Shown: positions 53,981-61,910 of the stretch, piece by piece | How positions within the stretch are numbered: position 1 is the stretch's first letter | Layout of the letters: every line of letters starts with the position of its first letter | The notes under the pieces: generated by a model | Told to the model about the DNA's origin: nothing | The model's database searches: none | The model's input: the letters and a program-made list of their open reading frames with translations, nothing else | Translations under genes and position numbers: made by a program | Source of the DNA: CAXBCP01 sp963974055 | GTDB taxonomy: Bacteria > Pseudomonadota > Alphaproteobacteria > MPNO01 > UBA830 | NCBI GenBank assembly: GCA_963974055.1 | Contig: CAXBCP010000020.1 | Location: forward strand, 26,503 to 90,502 | Reading direction: 5' to 3' | DNA length: 64,000 bases

Positions 53981-55756
53981 GTGCCGCCGGTTCTATCTCT
54001 CATTGTGCCATCGCGCCGCCCGGATCAATTGACGGGCCTGCTCGACAACATCGAAGAAATGACGGCCGATTTCGACAATGTCGAAGTCGTTGTCAAAGTA
54101 GATGACGATGTCGAAGACGCCGCCGAAATCATGGCCCGGGAACAGGAAAAACGCCCCTATACAATTCGTTTTGTATGTACACCCCGTCACGGTGGCGTAT
54201 TCACGCTATGGGCTGGCCAGCACGAAGCATTCGAGGCATCCAATCCGGAGTCCTATTTCTGCATCTTCGCTAGCGATGAAATCCGCTTTTTGACAAAGAA
54301 CTGGGACGTCGTCCTGTCGCGCTATGTCGGCTGGTTCCCAGACCATATTTTCCGCCTCCGGCCGTCGGACTGTAAATACCGCAACTACCATGAATTGTTC
54401 GACTGCACATTCATGCCCGAAAGTTTCGCTATTATCACCCGGCGCTGGCTCGAAGTCGCGGAAGGCACGGGACATTGCTGGGGAACCGATGCGTTCCATC
54501 AATGCGTGGCATTTCACCTGTCGCTCGGTGCCGGGGGGTATTCGAATGTATGGCATCACCGAGGCTTGTGGCGTGATGTTCAAATTCATGACGTCGAACT
54601 TGGCGGCATGGAGTTCGGCAAGGACATCACCGCGCGTGAGCATTTTGCCAGGAACCTGCGGATATTCCGGGAATGGAACCGGTTGTGCAACTACTCCGCA
54701 CAGCTTCGGTTTGCGTATCTCGCCCGGCGGCTTTCGCTCTATTGTTATGCCGTCGAAAAAGGAATCCAATCGTTCACTCTCGTCGATGACCGGCCCAACA
54801 AACGGGTTAATCTCATCGACATGGATTCGGGCGAGGTCGTCGCCCGGGAACGGTATCGACTGTCGCGCACACGGGTCTTCCTGAACAACACTCTCAGAAA
54901 TATACGGCTTGCTCCCGGCCGATTCCGGTGGGCTGTCCAAGTCCGTCTGTCGATCCTCGTGTACCCGAAATCGGAATTTTCGAAGCCGTTGATGACGCCA
55001 ACGGAACTTGGCCAGCATATTGCCAACAAATTCCGGTGGGCACGATTTTCACTTGAAGTAATTCATGTCGGACGCAGGACGGATATCCCGCCAGCGGGAT
55101 CGATAAAATATTATACGTTCGGCGAATATCTGGTACTGCGCTGTTTGATCGGACCGCTGAAGGCCGTAGAAGCGAAAACCGGGATCAACCGTCTGCTGCA
55201 AATTCCGCTTCTGCCATTCGTGGCGATCTCCCTCGCCGCGGGGAAATGGCTCTCGTCGCCCTCTGACGTCCGGCGCATTGGCAACCGACATCGTTGGTTC
55301 CGTCTAATCCGAAAGGTGGAACCGCGTGTCGCGAGGCTCGGACTGACATGGTTCATCTCCGCCAGGGCCCGGGAGCCCGGCGTCATTTTGCGGCCCCACC
55401 GGCTTCGTCACTATATCTGGCAATCGTTCCGGCGGATCGCCGGAAGAATACGAAATCGAATTTACGGGGTTTTTGACGCGGTGCTTTATCCTTTGGGCCA
55501 GGCCCTGCACCCACCGGCGCCGGGTCTGGAACCGCCATGGGACGTTTCGGTTTTCGGCGTCAACCGAATGATGAAACGGATCAACTATCCGGTCGCAGAT
55601 ACGGACCGGCTCCGCGAGAGTTACGCGAGCCTAACGGCCACCGAGCGCGACCTGGCCTGCCGGGTATTCGGGAACCCGGTAATTCAAGACGCCGCCGGGA
55701 CAAACATACAGACTGTCGATGCCGGCCCCGGCACCGCGAAGGAGTCCGAACGATGA
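53981..55756 (+). CDS. Glycosyltransferase-like protein with long basic C-terminal domain
   Basis: 591 residues. The first ~250 are GT-A like: LSLIVPSRRPDQLTGLLDNIEEM, VEVVVKVDDDVED (metal-binding DDD near 41), CIFASDEIRF near 93 and CWGTDAFHQCV near 168. The remaining ~340 residues are rich in Arg with hydrophobic patches (LLQIPLLPFVAISLAAG) and have no recognised family; they may tether the enzyme to the membrane. GTG start. The stop overlaps the ATG of the next gene (ATGA). Confidence 0.7.
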   Translation: MPPVLSLIVPSRRPDQLTGLLDNIEEMTADFDNVEVVVKVDDDVEDAAEIMAREQEKRPYTIRFVCTPRHGGVFTLWAGQHEAFEASNPESYFCIFASDEIRFLTKNWDVVLSRYVGWFPDHIFRLRPSDCKYRNYHELFDCTFMPESFAIITRRWLEVAEGTGHCWGTDAFHQCVAFHLSLGAGGYSNVWHHRGLWRDVQIHDVELGGMEFGKDITAREHFARNLRIFREWNRLCNYSAQLRFAYLARRLSLYCYAVEKGIQSFTLVDDRPNKRVNLIDMDSGEVVARERYRLSRTRVFLNNTLRNIRLAPGRFRWAVQVRLSILVYPKSEFSKPLMTPTELGQHIANKFRWARFSLEVIHVGRRTDIPPAGSIKYYTFGEYLVLRCLIGPLKAVEAKTGINRLLQIPLLPFVAISLAAGKWLSSPSDVRRIGNRHRWFRLIRKVEPRVARLGLTWFISARAREPGVILRPHRLRHYIWQSFRRIAGRIRNRIYGVFDAVLYPLGQALHPPAPGLEPPWDVSVFGVNRMMKRINYPVADTDRLRESYASLTATERDLACRVFGNPVIQDAAGTNIQTVDAGPGTAKESER

Positions 55757-57009
55757 GCGGGAACGCAGCCGAGATGCATGGAAAGCTGGAGGTTTTACGG
55801 GACACCGTGCGACGCATTGTTGTCGATAGCCAGACCAACAACCCATATGAACTGGGCGCGTGGACCTATGTCAGCCGTTTTCTTTATTACGTTCTCGACC
55901 TCTCTCCGGAATCTCTCGCCTACATCCGCCTGCACACCGAAATTTTCAACGGCGAGCCGGTAAACAAACTCATCTTCAGCAATAGCGCTTCAGAGCAGTC
56001 TTTTATCAATACCCATGGTTATGACGCGATTCTAAAGGATCTGCCAGACGACCTGATCCTGGAAGAACCCAAATTACCTGAATTCAGACATTCGTTGTTT
56101 GCCGATCATCCGCCGCCGTTTGCGGGGCAACCAGTGCCGCTGGGCCAAGCGGTCAGCGGTCGGCAATTGACGCCGGACCTCATGCGTTACCAGCTGTATG
56201 TCCGGAACCTTTATCAGCTCGGCTTTATTGAAAAAATGGCAAATGCGCAGCCAAACGACCGGTTCGTGTTTCTCGAGATCGGAACGGGTTTTGGTTGCCT
56301 TCAGTACCAGTTGTTATCGCGTTTCAAGAACAAGATGTCGGCGATCGTAATTGATTTACCGCTGATGCTGATATTCACGGGCGCATATGTTGTTGCAAAT
56401 ATGCCGGATGTTAATGTCTATCTTTTCGATCCGGATAAGCCGGATATCAAACCGGACCCCACAGTTCACGACCTTATCCTGATCCCGAACTATCGTGTCG
56501 ACATTCTCGAAGATATCGAAAAGGTCGATCTGGCCTTCAACTCGATCTCGATGCAGGAAATGGATCCGAAACAGATTACAGACTATCTTGAATTTCTGCA
56601 CCGCAAGGTTCGGGGTGGATTTTACTATCACGGCTCCATGACTCTCTACGAAGGAGACGACCCGGGCACGATCGACAACGTCGTCGGTGAAATTGCTGAA
56701 AAGTTCGATATCCGCCCGTCGCTTGAACTCTTCAGAAAAACAGCCGCGTCCTATGTGTCGTCCTCGCTTGTGAGCTGGCCGATCAATCTGCCGTACCAAT
56801 TCATTGCAGTCCCCAGTGAGAGCACGTGGAAGCCACCTGAAGATGCTCAAATGCGGGTCACACTTGTTGATTATCGCCAAGTCGACGTGAAGCTATCGGA
56901 CGGCACCGGAAACGGCGAAGTTGAGCAATTTACGGTAGCGTCGCGGCCGTCTATCGCGATGCGTATAGCGCGAAAGCTTCGCAACCTCGTAAAACGCACG
57001 TTGTCCTGA
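55753..57009 (+). CDS. Putative sugar O-methyltransferase (TIGR04371 type)
   Basis: 418 residues from the ATG at 55753 with GGAG eight bases upstream, overlapping the previous stop by 4 bp. The SAM-binding part reads RFVFLEIGTGFGCLQYQLLSRFKN near 173, followed by AIVIDLPLMLIFTGAYV and DLAFNSISMQEMDPKQITDYLEFL, the pattern of the putative sugar O-methyltransferase family in polysaccharide loci. A longer frame back to 55537 is shadow of the preceding gene. Confidence 0.8.
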   Translation: MSGNAAEMHGKLEVLRDTVRRIVVDSQTNNPYELGAWTYVSRFLYYVLDLSPESLAYIRLHTEIFNGEPVNKLIFSNSASEQSFINTHGYDAILKDLPDDLILEEPKLPEFRHSLFADHPPPFAGQPVPLGQAVSGRQLTPDLMRYQLYVRNLYQLGFIEKMANAQPNDRFVFLEIGTGFGCLQYQLLSRFKNKMSAIVIDLPLMLIFTGAYVVANMPDVNVYLFDPDKPDIKPDPTVHDLILIPNYRVDILEDIEKVDLAFNSISMQEMDPKQITDYLEFLHRKVRGGFYYHGSMTLYEGDDPGTIDNVVGEIAEKFDIRPSLELFRKTAASYVSSSLVSWPINLPYQFIAVPSESTWKPPEDAQMRVTLVDYRQVDVKLSDGTGNGEVEQFTVASRPSIAMRIARKLRNLVKRTLS

Positions 57010-57035
57010 TCGGCGGTCAGATCAGGCGAATATGA

Positions 57036-58055
57036 ATGACATTATTGAAAAATTTTCTCTTACTGACGATCTCGACGGTAGTCGCCCTGCTGGGTGCCGA
57101 AGGGGCGGCACAACTGGCAGGCTACAAGGCGTTTTCCTATGCACCCCGGTCGCCCTGGCAACCTGCACTTCTGGCAGGAGACGCGGAGCTCGGCTGGAAG
57201 AACAAGACCGGCAGGCATGAGCATTCTTTTCTGCCGGATAACGGCTATCCGGTAACAACCACGGTAAGTGCCGACGGCGCCCGGGTGTCGACGAGCGTAA
57301 ATCATCGCGCGCCTACGATTGAACTCTACGGAGGATCCATTGGTTTTGGATGGGGCGTGACCGATGGGACGACCGTGGGCGATATCCTCAGCCAGAAAAC
57401 CGGCACCCGTGTTGTGAACCGAGCTGTTGGCGGGTACGGCGGTCTGCAGGTTCTGATGAGAATGCAGCGTGCCGCCGGCACATGGACCCCATCCACCCAA
57501 CCGTTAGCAATCGTTTATTTGCAGGCCACGCATCACATGAACCGGTCCAGCGGCGAGCCCGAATGGCTGCTCAGTAACGAACGCAACAATCCACGGGGAG
57601 GCACGATGAATGGCATCCCCTATGCCCGCTTCGATCGGCAAAACACGCTGGTAATCCGGACCGCGGAACGTTATCCGGCCTTTCCCCTGCGGGAATCTTT
57701 CGCCCTCGTCAATATAGCCGAGCAGGCTTGGGTGAGGTTCGACCGGGCAATATCGAATGCCGGAATGCTGTCCGTTCAGGCTGAATTGGTCAGAAGAATG
57801 GCAGCGCTCGCCGACAGCAACGGCGTGCCGTTCTTCGTAATAGCGGTTTATTCCCAACCGGCAGATTTCACGGCACTGCGCAAAGAGGTCGGTAAATCAT
57901 CGGCAAATTGGGAGTTCTGTATGCACCCGGGGTTCCCCGCAAAAGAATTCACGGTTCCCAATGACGGGCATCCGAATGCGATTGTTCACCGGCATTACGG
58001 CGAGTGTGTCGCAAGCTCACTCTCCAAGACGCTTGAAAATCGCCTGAGCGATTGA
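57036..58055 (+). CDS. SGNH hydrolase-like exported protein, second copy type
   Basis: 339 residues. N-terminal hydrophobic segment (LLKNFLLLTISTVVALLGAEGAAQLAG, residues 3-29) is a signal or anchor. The SGNH domain has LYGGSIGFGWGVTDGTT (block I Ser near 93), GGYGG (block II) and DGHPNAIVHRHYG (block V Asp/His near 313). The third-block Asn is replaced or hard to place (LQATHHMN). Likely an O-acetyltransferase or esterase acting on the polymer in the periplasm. Distantly related to the protein at 47882. Ends the plus-strand block. Confidence 0.75.
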   Translation: MTLLKNFLLLTISTVVALLGAEGAAQLAGYKAFSYAPRSPWQPALLAGDAELGWKNKTGRHEHSFLPDNGYPVTTTVSADGARVSTSVNHRAPTIELYGGSIGFGWGVTDGTTVGDILSQKTGTRVVNRAVGGYGGLQVLMRMQRAAGTWTPSTQPLAIVYLQATHHMNRSSGEPEWLLSNERNNPRGGTMNGIPYARFDRQNTLVIRTAERYPAFPLRESFALVNIAEQAWVRFDRAISNAGMLSVQAELVRRMAALADSNGVPFFVIAVYSQPADFTALRKEVGKSSANWEFCMHPGFPAKEFTVPNDGHPNAIVHRHYGECVASSLSKTLENRLSD

Positions 58056-58087
58056 AAATCGCATGGCTCTGCGCGGTGCGGCGATTA

Positions 58088-59188
58088 TCACATGTCTTCC
58101 GCAGGCTCGAACACGACTCGACGGTTAGCCGCATCGTAGGCGAACCCGCCATCCGTATAGCGCACCGTCGTGTAAAACTGATTGATAAACGGCACTTCGA
58201 AATGCAGCGGTCGCGGAGCAGGATCCGGCAGACTGCAGGGCATCATGCGCTGATACAGATCGCGGAATTCGTCCGGTGTCGGCGAGGCCTGTCCCTTGTC
58301 GTTGGTTTGGGCATTTTCCGAATGTAACGCCACGAGGGCGGGCGGAGCAGCAATGACGCCAATATCCGCATGCACCGGGCTGTTGAGCTTCGGATACCAT
58401 TTGTAGATCTGGGACAGACCGTTCGCCGCCAACAGATCATCGATATGGCGATCCGAAAAATTGCTCTTATGCGCCATGAACATCGAATCCGACCAGTCGA
58501 TAATATTCCGGGCGAGCGGGACCTCCAGATACAGCACGCCCGTGTCCGGTCTCAGCATGGATGCGACCTTTTCGAAGGACTTCTGCGGCCCGTCCACGTG
58601 CTCAAGGTTATGCGCCCAGAGGATAAGGTCGTATTGGCCGTCGGGTTCGAAATTTTCCAGTACCGTATGATGCGTATCTATACCCAGCACGTTCTTGGCA
58701 TAATCGGCACGATCGTCTTCCGGCTCCAGAAGCTCGACCTGATACCCCGCATCGCGAAAAACCGACACACCTGTCCCGTAACCGCCGCCGATGTCGAGCG
58801 TCCGCCCGCCCGGCGCGGCATAGGGTGCCAACATTTCCCGATAGGTCCCGTAGCGCGTTTTTCGCTCTTGCTCGAGTTCGGGATTGAACACATCGCGCGA
58901 TTGCGTCGCTATCTGCGACCACCGGGCCTGGAACCATTCGAATCCCGGAAAGATGCTGCGAAACACGAAATGACACGACTGGCAGACCGACGTCTCGAAG
59001 AAACGCGGACCGTCCGACACGCTCACATCGGACAGAACCTCCAGCCGGTCGGAACCGCACATCGGACAACAGGATTCTGTTACGAGATCGTCGTCGTTAA
59101 TCTCGTAGTGAAAAACCCGACTATCTCGTTTCTTTAATTGCTCTAGCGAATTCGACATAAACGTCGAAATGCTGCTTTTTTCTGCCAA
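58088..59188 (-). CDS. SAM methyltransferase with N-terminal zinc ribbon (C-methyltransferase-like)
   Basis: 366 residues. CCPMCGS and CQSCHF (residues ~41 and ~69) form a CxxC...CxxC zinc site; the SAM domain has RTLDIGGGYGTGVSVFRDAGYQVELLEP near 128 and DLILWAHNLEHV near 187. The layout is like sugar C-methyltransferases (TylC3 type) but lacks their full C-terminal domain. Start: TTG at 59188 after AAGGG with nine bases spacing; ATG at 59158 is an alternative. Forms a minus-strand group with the oxygenase and fcl genes. Confidence 0.78.
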   Translation of the reverse strand: MAEKSSISTFMSNSLEQLKKRDSRVFHYEINDDDLVTESCCPMCGSDRLEVLSDVSVSDGPRFFETSVCQSCHFVFRSIFPGFEWFQARWSQIATQSRDVFNPELEQERKTRYGTYREMLAPYAAPGGRTLDIGGGYGTGVSVFRDAGYQVELLEPEDDRADYAKNVLGIDTHHTVLENFEPDGQYDLILWAHNLEHVDGPQKSFEKVASMLRPDTGVLYLEVPLARNIIDWSDSMFMAHKSNFSDRHIDDLLAANGLSQIYKWYPKLNSPVHADIGVIAAPPALVALHSENAQTNDKGQASPTPDEFRDLYQRMMPCSLPDPAPRPLHFEVPFINQFYTTVRYTDGGFAYDAANRRVVFEPAEDM

Positions 59189-59224
59189 TCGATATTACCC
59201 TTAATTGTCCGCCGGCACTTCCGG

Positions 59225-60088
59225 TTACCCGAAATCCAGTTGATCGACGCTTTTCTCGAAATAATAGCCGCCGGGAACGAACCGTGCCTTGCGCCGGCCG
59301 GTGCCAACAAACTCCACTGTTAATTCGTTCATCGCCTGCACGGGTATGATTCTGAAATCGAAACTGATCCGCGACCGGTCGGTGTCGTTCTTCTGATGCA
59401 GATGCATCGTCCGGGAATCGAACAAAATTCCTTCGCCATTCTCGGAGTCAAAGGATTTTGTGATTTCGCCGCACCGGCCGAAAAGACCATCATCGATCTC
59501 AAGAGTTTCATGAAATTTCTCAAAATTGTAGTCGAAGTCTGACCACATTTTCACACTGTCTTCGACCTCGGCATAAATCAGAGAATTGTTCCCCGAACAA
59601 CTGGTCAGCGGCAGCCAGAAATTTATCGTTTCCGGAGGATGCCCAATGGCGATGTCGGTATGATAATTCGGACGCCAATCATATCCCGGGCTTCCCGGGA
59701 TCGAACATCTGAATGTTGGAACTGACTGAAAATAGAAATCAAAATCAAACAGTTCCCCGCGCACGACCTCCTTCAGGAATCGCCTGTAGTTCATCCGGAA
59801 TTCATCCCCGATTTCATATAGCGAACTGGAAACCGTCGATTGACCGGATGAATCAACCGTCAGATCTGCGAGCGCATTAGCCTGGTGCAACGCCTCGAGC
59901 GGCGTTTCATCATTTAAAAAGCCCAAGTCGGAAAGGTGCGCGGTCACGGTTTCCCGGAATCCGTAAGGCGCGGGATCAAATCGAAACCGCTTCGATCCTG
60001 ATCCATATGTCTCCCGGACTCTTCCACGCGCGGCCATAGCGTTGGCAATAATTTCGTGGAACTGGTTATCGTCGTAGCTCAGATACAT
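59225..60088 (-). CDS. Fe(II)/2OG oxygenase-like protein (StrG/PhyH-related)
   Basis: 287 residues. YHTDIAIGHPPETINFWLPL (near 147) supplies HxD, and FDSRTMHLHQKNDTDRSRIS (near 222) the distal His and Arg. This arrangement is like the streptomycin-locus StrG family and other sugar-modifying dioxygenases. A fourth oxygenase of this superfamily in the locus. Substrate unknown. Confidence 0.75.
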   Translation of the reverse strand: MYLSYDDNQFHEIIANAMAARGRVRETYGSGSKRFRFDPAPYGFRETVTAHLSDLGFLNDETPLEALHQANALADLTVDSSGQSTVSSSLYEIGDEFRMNYRRFLKEVVRGELFDFDFYFQSVPTFRCSIPGSPGYDWRPNYHTDIAIGHPPETINFWLPLTSCSGNNSLIYAEVEDSVKMWSDFDYNFEKFHETLEIDDGLFGRCGEITKSFDSENGEGILFDSRTMHLHQKNDTDRSRISFDFRIIPVQAMNELTVEFVGTGRRKARFVPGGYYFEKSVDQLDFG

Positions 60089-60143
60089 CGCATCCGTTTT
60101 CCATCCTGCTGCAGATCAGATCAAGAGATAAATAGAAGCGCCT

Positions 60144-61106
60144 TCACCGGCTTTCCGGCGCGTATTCCCGGCGATACCAGTCATACGTTAAGCCCAACCC
60201 GTCACGCAGTTCGACTTTGGGGCGCCAGATATTCAAACCCGAGATTCGTGTATTGTCGAGTTGTTTGACAGGCATCCCGTCGGGTTTCGATTCGTCGGTT
60301 CTGAACGCGCCCCGGTAGCCGACGACATCCGCAGCAAGTTCCGCCAGTTCCATCACGCTGACAGTCTCTCCCCCACTGATATTGATGGGCTCTTCCTCAC
60401 TATACGCGGCCATCAGCGACGCAATGGCTGCGGCGGCGTCATCCACATACATAAATTCACGGCGCGGCTTTCCGGTGCCCCAGATTTCGACGGGCCCGCC
60501 ATCCTCTCGCGCAGTTTCCATTTTGCGAAGCAACGCCGGCACAACATGGCTGGCCTGCAGATCAAAATTATCCCCTGGCCCGTAAAGGTTCGTGGGTATG
60601 ACAGTGATGAAATCATGACCGAATTGCCGTCGATAGGCCTGACACAGTTTAAGCGCCGCGATTTTGGCGACCGCAAACCATTCATTCGTGGGTTCCAGGG
60701 GGCCTGTGAGGATCGCAGCCTCGGAAACCGGTTGCGCCGCCAGACGGGGATACATGCAGGATGATCCTACATTCACAAGCTTTCGCACCCCGGTCTGCGA
60801 CGCGGCATGAATTATATTCGTGGTTATGGCGAGATTGTCGTAGATAAAATCGACGGGATAACTGTTATTGGCCAAAATTCCGCCAACTGTCGCTGCAGCA
60901 ATGACAACGCCGTCAATCGGATTGTTCGCGAGCCAGTTTTCCACATCGGCCTGACGGCGCAGATCGACCTCGGCGCGACCAACAGTGACGATTTCCACGT
61001 TCCGGTCCTGCATTTCGCGCATTAAAGCCTGTCCGAGCATTCCTTGATGCCCGGCGATCCAAACACGGCTTCCCTCGGAGAGCCCCCCCTCTTGCATCAC
61101 ACCCAC
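60144..61106 (-). CDS. fcl: GDP-L-fucose synthase-like SDR with catalytic Tyr replaced by Phe
   Basis: 320 residues. Strong Fcl/WcaG similarity: VWIAGHQGMLGQALMRE at the N-terminus, VNVGSSCMYPRLAAQPVSE near 105, NLYGPGDNFDLQASHVVPALLRK near 170 and WGTGKPRREFMYVDDAA near 200. The enzyme family epimerises C3/C5 and reduces C4 of GDP-4-keto-6-deoxy sugars. The YxxxK catalytic motif reads FAVAK: Phe144 (codon 60675-60677) replaces Tyr, Lys148 is kept. GTG start at 61106 follows GGAGAG by seven bases. It could serve the GMD-type product made at 24151. Confidence 0.85.
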   Translation of the reverse strand: MGVMQEGGLSEGSRVWIAGHQGMLGQALMREMQDRNVEIVTVGRAEVDLRRQADVENWLANNPIDGVVIAAATVGGILANNSYPVDFIYDNLAITTNIIHAASQTGVRKLVNVGSSCMYPRLAAQPVSEAAILTGPLEPTNEWFAVAKIAALKLCQAYRRQFGHDFITVIPTNLYGPGDNFDLQASHVVPALLRKMETAREDGGPVEIWGTGKPRREFMYVDDAAAAIASLMAAYSEEEPINISGGETVSVMELAELAADVVGYRGAFRTDESKPDGMPVKQLDNTRISGLNIWRPKVELRDGLGLTYDWYRREYAPESR

Positions 61107-61308
61107 GCGTATTCTCTCCGCTCGTCATCCGGTCCGCCGTTTTCCAACGTCCGTTTCATACGCAATAATACCACGTGTTAATGTTGTCCTGCGCGGGCAA
61201 TGTTACGAGGAACAAAGAAATTGTCGCAAACGCCGCCTACGTGGTTGTGAAATAGGGCGCAAGCTGCTTCTATCGATTCTATTGCAAATTCCCGGATGCG
61301 AGTGCGAA

Positions 61309-61740
61309 ATGCCGTTGCACACCCACGAATCGTTGGAGCGACACGAAGAGATCAAGGGATCGTCAAACCGGTCGTTCGGGCTCGTTTTTGTTGTTGTCTT
61401 CTTCCTTGTCGCGATCTGGCCCGTCCTGTTCGGCAGTGCATCGGTTCGGATATGGGCGATTGCCGTTTCCGGCGGGTTACTGTTCTTTTCGCTCATCATT
61501 CCGGGGGTTCTTTCTCCGCTGAACCGCTGCTGGACGCAGTTCGGCGCGTTGCTGCACCGGATCACCAACCCGGTCATCATGGGACTGATTTTTTTCCTGA
61601 CGGTGACGCCGACAGCTCTTGTTTTCAAGGCGCTCGGCAAAGATCCTTTGCGCCTCAAACTTGACCCAGAGGCCGAATCCTACTGGATACACCGAGATCC
61701 GCCTGGCCCGGCACCGAATTCAATGTCCCGGCAATTCTGA
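61309..61740 (+). CDS. SxtJ-family small membrane protein
   Basis: About 143 residues with two or three hydrophobic segments (LVFVVVFFLVAIWPVLFG, IWAIAVSGGLLFFSLIIPGVL, NPVIMGLIFFLTVTPTALVF) and the SxtJ-type ending KDPLRLKLDPEAESYWIHRDPPGP. SxtJ proteins sit beside carbamoyltransferases in saxitoxin and many polysaccharide loci, function unknown. Start could be ATG at 61309 or TTG at 61282. Confidence 0.82.
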   Translation: MPLHTHESLERHEEIKGSSNRSFGLVFVVVFFLVAIWPVLFGSASVRIWAIAVSGGLLFFSLIIPGVLSPLNRCWTQFGALLHRITNPVIMGLIFFLTVTPTALVFKALGKDPLRLKLDPEAESYWIHRDPPGPAPNSMSRQF

Positions 61741-61747
61741 GCGGCGG

Positions 61748-61897
61748 ATGGCATTTCTTAAAGAATTTTGGCTCTTCCTGAAGGTCCGGAAGAAATTCTG
61801 GCTTCTCCCGATCCTGATCACGATGCTGATATTCGGGGGCCTCGTCCTATTGACGCAGGGTACCGCCGTGGCACCTTTTATCTATACGATTTTCTGA
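61748..61897 (+). CDS. DUF5989/SxtK-like mini membrane protein
   Basis: 49 residues: a basic amphipathic start (FLKEFWLFLKVRKKFWLLP) then one transmembrane helix (ILITMLIFGGLVLLTQG). It is the usual partner between SxtJ and the carbamoyltransferase. The ATG at 61748 lies seven bases after the SxtJ stop; the longer frame back to 61619 only shadows SxtJ. Confidence 0.82.
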   Translation: MAFLKEFWLFLKVRKKFWLLPILITMLIFGGLVLLTQGTAVAPFIYTIF

Positions 61898-61910
61898 GCT
61901 ATTTGCGGCA

